A stretch of DNA of 64,000 bases from Rhizoclosmatium globosum (lineage: Eukaryota; Chytridiomycota; Chytridiomycetes; Chytridiales; Chytriomycetaceae): assembly GCA_002104985.1 (NCBI GenBank), contig MCGO01000080.1, forward strand, positions 1-64,000, in the 5' to 3' direction. Shown here piece by piece: positions 1 to 10,539 of the stretch (within the stretch, counting starts at the first letter, position 1; every line of letters begins with the position of its first letter). The translations under genes and the position numbers were made by a program. Under the pieces are notes generated by a model that had not been told where the DNA came from, did not search any database, and saw only the letters and a list, made by a program, of their open reading frames with translations.

Positions 1-70
1 ATTTTTGGCTTAGTTGGTATGTAACACTGCTTCCGCTCGCGAGGTGGTGGATCAAACCCACTAGAGGGTA
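1..70 (+). other. tRNA-like Pol III promoter sequence (SINE head or tRNA relic)
   Basis: Positions 6-17 match an A box (TGGCTTAGTTGG) and 50-58 match a B box (GATCAAACC). Bases 46-62 can fold as a tRNA T-arm: a five-pair stem around a seven-base loop. No convincing acceptor or anticodon stem is seen, so this is a tRNA-derived sequence such as a SINE head, not a functional tRNA. It may be cut by the window edge. Confidence 0.4.
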
Positions 71-90
71 GCGGCCCCTGCACACAACGT

Positions 91-183
91 TAGCGTCCTG
101 TGGGTTACGGTCCTGCAAGGTCAGCGTCCTGTGGGTTACGGTCCTGCAAGGTCAGCGTCCTGTGGGTTACGGTCCTGCAGGAT
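91..183. repeat. 31-bp tandem repeat, three copies
   Basis: The unit contains GCGTCCTGTGGGTTACGG followed by TCCTGCAAGGTCA. It starts at 91, 122 and 153 with almost no divergence, as in a small satellite. It directly follows the tRNA-like sequence and precedes telomere-like DNA. Confidence 0.9.
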
Positions 184-295
184 GAAGGTGACTCATCCTA
201 ATCACCCTAATCCAACAGTATAGAACCCTAACTCTGACCTTAATCCTACCCTAATCCTAGTCTTAACTCTAACCCTAACCCTAATTCTAACCCCT
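184..295. repeat. Degenerate telomere-like CCCTAA repeats
   Basis: Irregular runs of CCCTAA-type hexamers (CCTAATC, AACCCTAACC, ATTCTAACCCC) fill this stretch up to the left end of the transposon. The array is too degenerate to be an active telomere; it reads as an interstitial or subtelomeric relic. Confidence 0.6.
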
Positions 296-411
296 AAGTT
301 AAAAGACGAGAACGAGAAGATGGATCAAGAAGAAAGGTATGAATCAAGCGAGAACAGGAGGAGTGAGGTGAAATTTCGGAGGGTGAGCGAGAGTGGGTCA
401 ATGAATGATAT
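296..411 (+). repeat. Left terminal inverted repeat
   Basis: Begins AAGTTAAAAGACGAGAAC and matches the reverse complement of 8024-8139 over about 116 bp, with weaker similarity further in. On the plus strand it contains an ATG-initiated open stretch (from 320) ending at a GTAAGT donor-like site near 433. The second body copy begins inside this repeat at the base equivalent to 328, so the outer 32 bp occur only at the true end. Confidence 0.9.
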
Positions 412-3400
412 TCCATGGTTGTATTCACTGCCTGTAAGTTATTGTTGTAAGACTTACTGGTGTCTAACACTACAAAAACAAAGTACTCTCCTGTTGAAGC
501 TTTTGTCAAATATAGAAGACAAACTGAAACTTTAATTATGAACTGAAAAGAAAATAAATTATGTGCTTCATGACTTGTCCAAGATTTCTACCATTCTTAC
601 ACTACAGAGACTCATTCACATAAGTCTGTCACTCATCATCATCATTGTCATAATCTGTGGCCCAAGCTTCATCCTCACTTGGTGTATTATTGTATCCAAG
701 AACTTCAGCGTGATCATCGAGAAACTCGTAAATCATGGAGTAAAAGTTTGCCAATGCAGGATCATTAAATTCTCGGGGATAACGTGGGTGAAGGCGGGTG
801 TCATTGGTTGATTCACTTGCAGTGCCTGCTTGGTCTGTAACATCAGTTGATTTTGCTTCTTCTGAATCAACAATAGAGTCACAGCCATCACTGATACCAC
901 CATCAAGTTGCATCTCATCATCACCAAAAGGGCTTTCATCCTTAGGGTTAGCATCACTTTCTGTCTCTTGGATTTCATGGTCGTCTTCAGAAACACTGTC
1001 GCGACCCTCCTCCGAAATCTTGTCATCTGCATCTTCTTCCACAATAGTGTCCCCCACACTGTCACTACTATCTTCACTGTCCTCAGCTTCACTGTCATTA
1101 CTGTCATTACTGCCATCCAAGTCAACTTCAATCACTCTTGAATCTGAGCGAGACCCTGAACCTGAACCTACTTGTGGTCCAACTGCATACAAAGAGGAAT
1201 CACCCTCCCCCGTCAAACTGCACCACTTCCACCACTTGTCAGAGATACTCTTCATTTTACGGATAACAGCAGCTCCATCAGTTGTGGCCCCATAATTGTT
1301 CTGATGCACTTGAGAGCTGTGTCCAAATTGACTGCTTACTGTAGTGTTCACTTCTGCCACTGCTGTTTCTTCAAAGTCAATATGATCTGCAAATGAAGCC
1401 ATCATTTGTCGAGTGTGGCGGATTCCCAGATTTACCCCAAAAACGCTCCAGAAATTCTGAATGTACAAGCCATGCAATTTGGATACTTTGCAAGGGATTC
1501 CGTTTCTCAAAAACAGATAAGTCTTGGCTTGGATTTCATCTTCGTGGGTCAAGAACATAAGCTTTTTGCGGTTTCTCATGTCAGCCCAGAATGCACTTTG
1601 TCGTTTTATTAGTAGTCAACCATAACTACAAGTGCTTACATGTAGAGTGGGTAAACAAAGACCAGATACTTTACAAGAATCTGTGCAAGCTCATCTGGAA
1701 CAAACCGAAACAAGTCTTTATGAAATCCAGAGTTGGCACTCGACTTGTTGTATCTTGTTCAAACTTCAGTGCCCTAACTCAAAACAAGGGGACAACTCAC
1801 CTCAAGTTGATGCACAATCTGTGTTCAAGAATCATCAAATTTCTTTTGCCTAAACCCGAATTCACAATGGTGGTCATTTGGAACTCTGTTGTTCGGGGCG
1901 GCATTCCACAAAACAAGGCAAGACCGAGCATCAACAGAGAAATAAAGTTGTCCACTTTAGCTAAAAGATAAGAGCTCAGAGGTATGCAGCCAATGAAAAC
2001 TAAATACCAGTGTACAGCTCCATTGCCTCAGTTTTGTAGATAAGTCTTGTGGGCTCAAAAAAGTCAGTCCTCAAGTTCTTGGTCTTTTTGATGTGCAATT
2101 CAAGTCTGTTCCCATTTTCTTCACTAAATGTAGAGCTGTTGGCTTGCTCTGTCATGAAGCTGTATCCTGGTCTTGAGTTTGCGACATTGTCAGTCAACCG
2201 TTTTGGGTCAAACGTGAAGTCAGAAACATCCATCCCAAACAGTAAATTACTGAGTTCTGTTGTGATCACTCTAAAGTAGTTTGCTCGACCTTCCCGGAAC
2301 ATAGTCTTTGAAACACCCAAGCGACCATCGATAACCAACTTGGGTTCATTAGGCAAACTGTAATCCCAATGTTTGCTAATAAGATTGGCTGTATTGCTGC
2401 CCATCATGATTAATCCACATGTGGACTTGAACTGCTTCATTTTGGCATAAGGGAGACTATGCTTTCCATAACTGACAAGCTCGATGACTTGATTGATTTC
2501 CCTTGTTTTTAACAGATATCAATAAAAGACTTCAATCAAACAAGTATGCCTCACTTGTCCTTATCAGCTCTTGCCATCCATGAACCAAACGAAGCAATTT
2601 CTTGGCACCAATCCAAAACTAGGCAACGAGAAGCAAACAGGAAATGGGTACAAGGTCCAGTCATGAGTTGCTCTTTGCAAAAGGTGCCATCAGGCTGTAA
2701 AAACCTGAGCAACAGGTATTCTTCGACCAAATGGATCCGACCAGTATCGAGGCCTTCAAAGCCAATGTCTTCAAACAAAACAATGCGCAACAACTTGATC
2801 AGTGCTTCTTGCTGATTCTCAATGACTGCATTAGTTCTACAAAGCAGGGGAACATCAAGTGTCTCCAACAATGCCTCAACAGCTTCGTTCACATCATCAC
2901 GCAACTTTGGCATTTTGGTGCCTGTGTTGGCACCTTGCTTACGAGCAATCAACATTGTGACAAATAACCCAAGAGTTCTCGCATACGTTGGGATTGTCCC
3001 CTTCACGTCAATAGGCTTGAAAGCCTTTCCTGCATACCCAGTGTCATTGGTGGATTTGCGACCAGCATTCTTGATGGCTGTACGTGTCGGTTGGGTCCCA
3101 GGTAAAGTTGCCAACTCATTGACTTTTTCCAAGAACAAACGACACAACATAATTACTGTCTTGGTGTCCTTTGTCTCTGTCAAGATAGCAATGTACTTTG
3201 CTGGATTCTTGATGGCATCAATACCAAAAAATAACTTGTCCCATCCCATCTAATCTAAAAACGTTAACTGGTATTTTTTGACCCCAAAAACACTTACGTT
3301 ATTCAGGAACGGTGTATTGGTTTTGCTTGATGAAGCAATCAGACCAGCAGTTTCCAATCCAGTAGACAAGTAAGCTCTCGAACGTGATCCAGCAGTGTTC

Positions 3401-6400
3401 TTGATCTGTTTCTGTTTACGTGCAAGGCTTTTGAGTTCCTTGGCTCTCTGGCGAGCATCAAATCCTTCCTCTGGCTTGTACATTCCAAAGACTCGAGCAT
3501 ACAGTTTAACAACTTGAGTTGGCCTGTACCCCCAATACTGATTCTTTTGGTGTTCAGCCCTGCAATGTACCCTGATGGCACTTTGAGACACACAAACATA
3601 GTTGCAGTCCAGGCACATGAATCCAAATCTGGCAGGATGGGTCAGACCACATTTCATTTTCTTGACATGGCTTTGGAGCTTCTCGGGAAAGTCTACTGCA
3701 AGGTTGCACTTGTTGCAGTGAAACAAATTGTCCTCAGAATCCCTTGGAATGAAAGTGAGCTCATCGTCTTCTAACAAACCAATCAAAGTTTAGTATTTAA
3801 TAAGAAAAGAGATCAAAGCACTCACTTGTGTAGTCATTTATCCAATAACGAACAGAAACAACCTTCTGGTGGACTAATCTATAATGTTTTCCCAAAGCAA
3901 ATTTGTTGTTGAAGGGTGCAATGTCTTTGCACTCTGGGTTGGGGCATTCAACTTTGGATCTGTTGTTTTCATAGAGTCAGAAAATGATTTTTAAGTTCTT
4001 GTCTGAATTTCAAACAAGAATCAACACTTCAGCAATAATTGCCTCAATATAGAGAATAAACAATGAGTTTTAGGAAGGATGTGTGGAAAGAGTACTTCAA
4101 GAGCTAGAAGAAAGGTATGAATCAAGCGAGAACAGGAGGAGTGAGGTGAAATTTCGGAGGGTGAGCGAGAGTGGGTCAATGAATGATATTCCATGGTTGT
4201 ATTCACTGCCTGTAAGTTATTGTTGTAAGACTTACTGGTGTCTAACACTACAAAAACAAAGTACTCTCCTGTTGAAGCTTTTGTCAAATATAGAAGACAA
4301 ACTGAAACTTTAATTATGAACTGAAAAGAAAATAAATTATGTGCTTCATGACTTGTCCAAGATTTCTACCATTCTTACACTACAGAGACTCATTCACATA
4401 AGTCTGTCACTCATCATCATCATTGTCATAATCTGTGGCCCAAGCTTCATCCTCACTTGGTGTATTATTGTATCCAAGAACTTCAGCGTGATCATCGAGA
4501 AACTCGTAAATCATGGAGTAAAAGTTTGCCAATGCAGGATCATTAAATTCTCGGGGATAACGTGGGTGAAGGCGGGTGTCATTGGTTGATTCACTTGCAG
4601 TGCCTGCTTGGTCTGTAACATCAGTTGATTTTGCTTCTTCTGAATCAACAATAGAGTCACAGCCATCACTGATACCACCATCAAGTTGCATCTCATCATC
4701 ACCAAAAGGGCTTTCATCCTTAGGGTTAGCATCACTTTCTGTCTCTTGGATTTCATGGTCGTCTTCAGAAACACTGTCGCGACCCTCCTCCGAAATCTTG
4801 TCATCTGCATCTTCTTCCACAATAGTGTCCCCCACACTGTCACTACTATCTTCACTGTCCTCAGCTTCACTGTCATTACTGTCATTACTGCCATCCAAGT
4901 CAACTTCAATCACTCTTGAATCTGAGCGAGACCCTGAACCTGAACCTACTTGTGGTCCAACTGCATACAAAGAGGAATCACCCTCCCCCGTCAAACTGCA
5001 CCACTTCCACCACTTGTCAGAGATACTCTTCATTTTACGGATAACAGCAGCTCCATCAGTTGTGGCCCCATAATTGTTCTGATGCACTTGAGAGCTGTGT
5101 CCAAATTGACTGCTTACTGTAGTGTTCACTTCTGCCACTGCTGTTTCTTCAAAGTCAATATGATCTGCAAATGAAGCCATCATTTGTCGAGTGTGGCGGA
5201 TTCCCAGATTTACCCCAAAAACGCTCCAGAAATTCTGAATGTACAAGCCATGCAATTTGGATACTTTGCAAGGGATTCCGTTTCTCAAAAACAGATAAGT
5301 CTTGGCTTGGATTTCATCTTCGTGGGTCAAGAACATAAGATTTTTGCGGTTTCTCATGTCAGCCCAGAATGCACTTTGTCGTTTTATTAGTAGTCAACCA
5401 TAACTACAAGTGCTTACATGTAGAGTGGGTAAACAAAGACCAGATACTTTACAAGAATCTGTGCAAGCTCATCTGGAACAAACCGAAACAAGTCTTTATG
5501 AAATCCAGAGTTGGCACTCGACTTGTTGTATCTTGTTCAAACTTCAGTGCCCTAACTCAAAACAAGGGGACAACTCACCTCAAGTTGATGCACAATCTGT
5601 GTTCAAGAATCATCAAATTTCTTTTGCCTAAACCCGAATTCACAATGGTGGTCATTTGGAACTCTGTTGTTCGGGGCGGCATTCCACAAAACAAGGCAAG
5701 ACCGAGCATCAACAGAGAAATAAAGTTGTCCACTTTAGCTAAAAGATAAGAGCTCAGAGGTATGCAGCCAATGAAAACTAAATACCAGTGTACAGCTCCA
5801 TTGCCTCAGTTTTGTAGATAAGTCTTGTGGGCTCAAAAAAGTCAGTCCTCAAGTTCTTGGTCTTTTTGATGTGCAATTCAAGTCTGTTCCCATTTTCTTC
5901 ACTAAATGTAGAGCTGTTGGCTTGCTCTGTCATGAAGCTGTATCCTGGTCTTGAGTTTGCGACATTGTCAGTCAACCGTTTTGGGTCAAACGTGAAGTCA
6001 GAAACATCCATCCCAAACAGTAAATTACTGAGTTCTGTTGTGATCACTCTAAAGTAGTTTGCTCGACCTTCCCGGAACATAGTCTTTGAAACACCCAAGC
6101 GACCATCGATAACCAACTTGGGTTCATTAGGCAAACTGTAATCCCAATGTTTGCTAATAAGATTGGCTGTATTGCTGCCCATCATGATTAATCCACATGT
6201 GGACTTGAACTGCTTCATTTTGGCATAAGGGAGACTATGCTTTCCATAACTGACAAGCTCGATGACTTGATTGATTTCCCTTGTTTTTAACAGATATCAA
6301 TAAAAGACTTCAATCAAACAAGTATGCCTCACTTGTCCTTATCAGCTCTTGCCATCCATGAACCAAACGAAGCAATTTCTTGGCACCAATCCAAAACTAG

Positions 6401-7883
6401 GCAACGAGAAGCAAACAGGAAATGGGTACAAGGTCCAGTCATGAGTTGCTCTTTGCAAAAGGTGCCATCAGGCTGTAAAAACCTGAGCAACAGGTATTCT
6501 TCGACCAAATGGATCCGACCAGTATCGAGGCCTTCAAAGCCAATGTCTTCAAACAAAACAATGCGCAACAACTTGATCAGTGCTTCTTGCTGATTCTCAA
6601 TGACTGCATTAGTTCTACAAAGCAGGGGAACATCAAGTGTCTCCAACAATGCCTCAACAGCTTCGTTCACATCATCACGCAACTTTGGCATTTTGGTGCC
6701 TGTGTTGGCACCTTGCTTACGAGCAATCAACATTGTGACAAATAACCCAAGAGTTCTCGCATACGTTGGGATTGTCCCCTTCACGTCAATAGGCTTGAAA
6801 GCCTTTCCTGCATACCCAGTGTCATTGGTGGATTTGCGACCAGCATTCTTGATGGCTGTACGTGTCGGTTGGGTCCCAGGTAAAGTTGCCAACTCATTGA
6901 CTTTTTCCAAGAACAAACGACACAACATAATTACTGTCTTGGTGTCCTTTGTCTCTGTCAAGATAGCAATGTACTTTGCTGGATTCTTGATGGCATCAAT
7001 ACCAAAAAATAACTTGTCCCATCCCATCTAATCTAAAAACGTTAACTGGTATTTTTTGACCCCAAAAACACTTACGTTATTCAGGAACGGTGTATTGGTT
7101 TTGCTTGATGAAGCAATCAGACCAGCAGTTTCCAATCCAGTAGACAAGTAAGCTCTCGAACGTGATCCAGCAGTGTTCTTGATCTGTTTCTGTTTACGTG
7201 CAAGGCTTTTGAGTTCCTTGGCTCTCTGGCGAGCATCAAATCCTTCCTCTGGCTTGTACATTCCAAAGACTCGAGCATACAGTTTAACAACTTGAGTTGG
7301 CCTGTACCCCCAATACTGATTCTTTTGGTGTTCAGCCCTGCAATGTACCCTGATGGCACTTTGAGACACACAAACATAGTTGCAGTCCAGGCACATGAAT
7401 CCAAATCTGGCAGGATGGGTCAGACCACATTTCATTTTCTTGACATGGCTTTGGAGCTTCTCGGGAAAGTCTACTGCAAGGTTGCACTTGTTGCAGTGAA
7501 ACAAATTGTCCTCAGAATCCCTTGGAATGAAAGTGAGCTCATCGTCTTCTAACAAACCAATCAAAGTTTAGTATTTAATAAGAAAAGAGATCAAAGCACT
7601 CACTTGTGTAGTCATTTATCCAATAACGAACAGAAACAACCTTCTGGTGGACTAATCTATAATGTTTTCCCAAAGCAAATTTGTTGTTGAAGGGTGCAAT
7701 GTCTTTGCACTCTGGGTTGGGGCATTCAACTTTGGATCTGTTGTTTTCATAGAGTCAGAAAATGATTTTTAAGTTCTTGTCTGAATTTCAAACAAGAATC
7801 AACACTTCAGCAATAATTGCCTCAATATAGAGAATAAACAATGAGTTTTAGGAAGGATGTGTGGAAAGAGTACTTCAAGAGCT
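328..7883. repeat. 3,778-bp tandem direct duplication (328-4105 and 4106-7883)
   Basis: Every feature in copy 1 recurs exactly 3,778 bp later. The only difference noticed is C at 1562 versus A at 5340, which changes one Lys codon to Asn. The junction at 4105/4106 joins right-arm sequence (ending GAGCT) to the interior of the left inverted repeat. Near identity means a very recent duplication or an assembly artefact. Reads spanning 4106 would decide. Confidence 0.95.
629..3959 (-). CDS. C2H2-finger tyrosine-recombinase-like protein, copy 1 (lacks first exon)
   Basis: Same gene as the one at 4407-8115, shifted by 3,778 bp. Exons: 3826-3959, 3298-3770, 2555-3249, 2008-2501, 1801-1960, 1640-1753 and 629-1595. 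The exon that starts copy 2 lies in the right inverted repeat, which is absent upstream of copy 1: its 5' side runs straight into the left end of copy 2. Copy 1 therefore has no obvious start codon and may be silent unless it is spliced from a long read-through transcript. Its recombinase motifs are all intact and identical to copy 2. The single observed substitution gives Lys instead of Asn near the start of the last exon. Confidence 0.7.
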
Positions 7884-8115
7884 ATCATTTGATGATCCAA
7901 CCACCCAACACAACCAACTACAGCTCACACAACACCACCACCAACATTTCCAAACTTGATCTACAACCACCCACCCCTAAGTATCCCATCAACCTCAGGT
8001 CCAACACTTACAAAAACCATGGAAAATCATTCATTGACCCACTCTCGCTCACCCTCCGAAATTTCACCTCACTCCTCCTGTTCTCGCTTGATTCATACCT
8101 TTCTTCTTGATCCAT
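4407..8115 (-). CDS. C2H2-finger tyrosine-recombinase-like transposon protein, copy 2 (8 exons, 1046 aa)
   Basis: Exons read: 8012-8115, 7604-7737, 7076-7548, 6333-7027, 5786-6279, 5579-5738, 5418-5531 and 4407-5373. They sum to 3,141 nt, exactly 1,047 codons; all introns have GT/AG ends. Order: three C2H2-type fingers (about residues 40-155, the second with a terminal Cys), a middle region, then a tyrosine-recombinase-like domain, then an acidic Ser/Asp/Glu tail. Catalytic-type motifs: box I PPRTTEF (Arg about 656), box II GIRHTRQ (Arg about 784), and FGHSSQVHQNNYG with His about 817 and Tyr about 826. The nine-residue His-Tyr spacing is that of the family. The usual first His of HxxR is replaced by Leu. 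The middle region recalls the N-terminus of fungal telomere-linked (TLH-type) proteins, but no RecQ helicase follows. The first exon and 274-nt first intron are the least certain parts. Confidence 0.75.
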
Positions 8116-8139
8116 CTTCTCGTTCTCGTCTTTTAACTT
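8024..8139 (-). repeat. Right terminal inverted repeat
   Basis: Reverse complement of the left repeat, ending GTTCTCGTCTTTTAACTT at 8139. Read on the minus strand it holds the proposed first exon of the copy-2 recombinase gene (ATG at 8115, donor at 8011). Confidence 0.9.
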
Positions 8140-8317
8140 GAACTCTTGTTGAGCGTCTGCGTCTGCAAGACATAACCCAAATTAAAACCTGGCCCCAACA
8201 AACACTTAACAGTATTCTTTGAGGTTGAAATAAGAGTTATATTGGTTGTTTTGACTATTTATGAAGGTATGGTCCAGTTGACCATCTTAACCCATCCCAA
8301 CACTAAGGGTATAAACC

Positions 8318-10324
8318 CTAATTAATACCGATGTGCACACACTTGAATTTCAATGGCTCAGAAGGAGGTGCAAGCATTTGTTGCACGGCTCGGTTGCGGC
8401 GTTGGAGCATTTGCTTCTGAGAGAGAAGAGGGAGCTGTGACTTTGCTGCATGAGCATAAGAAAGAGGAGCATTATGGGTACTTATCGGTCCCTGAGGGGG
8501 ACCATTGTTTAAAGATGTTCCTGGACCGCTGATGCGGTCCCCCTCGTGCGCTTTTGGTCCTCCAAGAGAAGCTGGTGGCGCAGACTGGAAGAAGGATGGT
8601 GTTGCTGACTGAGACTGAGGCTGGGATAGAGACTGAGACTGAGAGGCAAGAGGTGCATAAGTATTATGATGAAGAGAAGCCATAGTACTTATCGATCCCG
8701 TGGGGGGACCGACTTTAAAATCTTGGCCGCCAATGCGGCCCCCCTCTCCAGCAAGGCGCGTATTCTTGCGCCTACTAACGAGATTAAACTGGGCATCGTG
8801 TTCTTCATCTGAGTCTGGGACACTATCTGCCCAGCTAACACGAGAAGTAGATGGTCTATTAATATCCAGACCTGGTACATGCCGTCCATTGACTCCAGAC
8901 CCCGAAGTTCCAGCAGCTTGACCAAGTGATGGTTCCTTGCCCCACCTGGTTTCAATTCCAACAGCCAAAAGGGCATTCGTTGCCTCAGTTGTACTCATGC
9001 CTCTCAACTCAAGGGCTTCGCGCGCAGACCAGGCCCTCTCTAACACACTGCCTTTCTTCACCATAGAGTTCCCAACCTCAATCAAAGTGTTTTCAGGAAT
9101 ACGATCATAAATTGCTTGCTGAGCTGCAGTTCTGTGATTCAAGTATTCTGCTGCTGTTTTTGGTCTGAAGGGGTTTGCAGTTCCAGGTGTACGTCCACCA
9201 CGCCCAGCACGACCACCAGCAGTGTGTCCATTACGACTAGCTACGCTCTCCACATTACTAGTTGTTTGAGGTGCTCTAGTTTGCTCTCTCCCATGAGCAA
9301 GTTCCTTGATGAGCTGTTTCATCTCCAACAGCTCTTTACGCATTTCCTCCATTTGTGCTTCAGCTCTAGCAGCTCTAGCATTGGCTTCACGATATAATTG
9401 TTCCCAGTTACTTGGTTGGGATTGTTGCTGTTGTTGTTGGTTTTGCTGGACTTGGTGCATTTTTGACTGACTCTCAGCCAACAACTCCTGACTGCCACCA
9501 CCACTTCCAGACACCATATTCCCACTCAAATTCGCTCTATTTTCACCCACGAACTTGTTTGAAGCTGCTGGGACTTGTACAGGGGCTCCTGGTGCAGCGC
9601 TGGCTAACTTTTCGACCGTTGGAGCGATTTCCTCCAAACCAGCGTCGATTTGAGCGAAGATATCAGTAGAATACCTGTTTAAATTTTGAGAAGGTTCCGT
9701 TGGGGCGATCACCTGCTGCATAGCTTTTTCACTTGGCACCCCAACTCCAACAGCTCCAGCAGACTCATTCCCACTCATGGCATCCTGAAACACCTCCATC
9801 GTGTCTGAATCCGCATCAGATGCATCTCCAGAAGAGCTGGAAGGTCTAAGTCTCTTTGATGGAGGTTTGGCCGATTGTTTGGCAGTTGGCTGGAACTTCA
9901 ATGTAGTCTGCTTTGGACCAGCAGTCTTAGAGGCCATTCCAGTATGTTTAGCCGCTGGTTGCAGGGTACTATACGCAGCTTGAATAGTTTCCAAGGTATG
10001 TGTAGTAGAAGGGCCAGCTGCCTTCATTGACTCCTCCAACCTGCACTTCTTTGTGCAAGCCTGGCAGCCGAGCTGAATGCGTCTTGCACCGAATGAGAGT
10101 ACATTTCCACCAACTCCATGCGATTTCATTGATGGTTCATTGCACTTGCAGTTTGGACAGCGCAACAACGGTTGGATCGCGGTTGCGAGTCTACGCTCCC
10201 AGAACTCGAATCGTTCTGGTCGATTGTTTGTCGAAAGCTTGAGCATGTCTTCGAGTACTTCCTCCTTTGGGGGGAAGAGCACTGTAGGCTGCGACTGTTG
10301 TCTTGATGTTGTCTCCATACACAC
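8318..10324 (-). CDS. Zinc-ribbon and coiled-coil protein of unknown function (668 aa)
   Basis: One long exon. Near residues 55-93 a possible zinc ribbon is formed by CPNCKC and, 33 residues on, CQACTKKC. A low-complexity Ser/Pro/Gln region follows, then a Gln run, a predicted coiled coil (about 310-350, pattern ARAEAQMEEMRKELLEMKQL) and an Arg/Gly patch (GGRAGRGGRTPG). The C-terminal third contains a repeated motif ending GPPQGPIST and GPPTGSIST, mirrored in the DNA near 8475 and 8690. I do not recognise the protein. The zinc-coil-basic layout resembles ORF1 of non-LTR retrotransposons, but no reverse transcriptase or poly(A) tail is next to it. The transposon at 296-8139 begins 178 bp beyond its stop. 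Confidence 0.55.
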   Translation of the reverse strand: MCMETTSRQQSQPTVLFPPKEEVLEDMLKLSTNNRPERFEFWERRLATAIQPLLRCPNCKCNEPSMKSHGVGGNVLSFGARRIQLGCQACTKKCRLEESMKAAGPSTTHTLETIQAAYSTLQPAAKHTGMASKTAGPKQTTLKFQPTAKQSAKPPSKRLRPSSSSGDASDADSDTMEVFQDAMSGNESAGAVGVGVPSEKAMQQVIAPTEPSQNLNRYSTDIFAQIDAGLEEIAPTVEKLASAAPGAPVQVPAASNKFVGENRANLSGNMVSGSGGGSQELLAESQSKMHQVQQNQQQQQQSQPSNWEQLYREANARAARAEAQMEEMRKELLEMKQLIKELAHGREQTRAPQTTSNVESVASRNGHTAGGRAGRGGRTPGTANPFRPKTAAEYLNHRTAAQQAIYDRIPENTLIEVGNSMVKKGSVLERAWSAREALELRGMSTTEATNALLAVGIETRWGKEPSLGQAAGTSGSGVNGRHVPGLDINRPSTSRVSWADSVPDSDEEHDAQFNLVSRRKNTRLAGEGGRIGGQDFKVGPPTGSISTMASLHHNTYAPLASQSQSLSQPQSQSATPSFFQSAPPASLGGPKAHEGDRISGPGTSLNNGPPQGPISTHNAPLSYAHAAKSQLPLLSQKQMLQRRNRAVQQMLAPPSEPLKFKCVHIGIN

Positions 10325-10351
10325 CGTATCTGTTTGAAGACAACAATTTTT

Positions 10352-10382
10352 CTCTAACCCTAACCTTAACCCTAACCTTAAA
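10352..10382. repeat. Telomere-like CCCTAA/CCTTAA run
   Basis: Four telomere-like hexamers (AACCCTAACCTTAACCC type) followed by a 10-A run, just upstream of the 668-aa gene. It is too short to be a telomere. The rest of 10325-10539 shows nothing recognisable. Confidence 0.6.
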
Positions 10383-10539
10383 AAAAAAACGTGACCCGAG
10401 TTGATTAGGCCAAGTTTGAGTGATTTCTCATTTTTAATGATAGTCTTTGCATCAGTTTCCGAGTTCTGAAAGAACCAACACCAAAATGTTCAACAATCTA
10501 ACACAACGAAAGTATGAGAAGCCAGTGAAAAACAATTTA

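Larger units (their letters stand above)
296..8139. mobile_element. TIR-bounded transposon with tyrosine-recombinase-like genes and an internal tandem duplication
   Basis: The ends form a long inverted repeat: 296-411 is the reverse complement of 8024-8139. Between them lie two near-identical direct copies of a 3,778-bp body, then a 255-bp right arm present only once. Each body carries, on the minus strand, an intron-rich gene with C2H2 fingers and a tyrosine-recombinase-like C-terminus. The flanks TAACCCCT (288-295) and GAACTCTT (8140-8147) match at only five of eight bases, so no clean target duplication is claimed. The architecture recalls Crypton-type elements, but Cryptons normally lack terminal inverted repeats. 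Confidence 0.8.

Noticed and set aside
184..300. Chromosome end / active telomere
   Set aside because: Repeats are degenerate, short and followed by a transposon and genes on one side and non-telomeric DNA on the other.
733..1131. Minus-strand Met/Val-rich ORF (repeated at 4511-4909)
   Set aside because: Alternative frame of the same low-complexity acidic tail; no start context or domain.
798..1295. Plus-strand Ser-rich ORF (repeated at 4576-5073)
   Set aside because: It is antisense to the acidic Ser/Asp/Glu tail of the recombinase-like protein; the composition is a mirror of that tail.
288..8147. 8-bp target duplication of the recombinase element
   Set aside because: The two flanks agree at only five of eight positions and lie in low-complexity telomere-like DNA; chance is likely.
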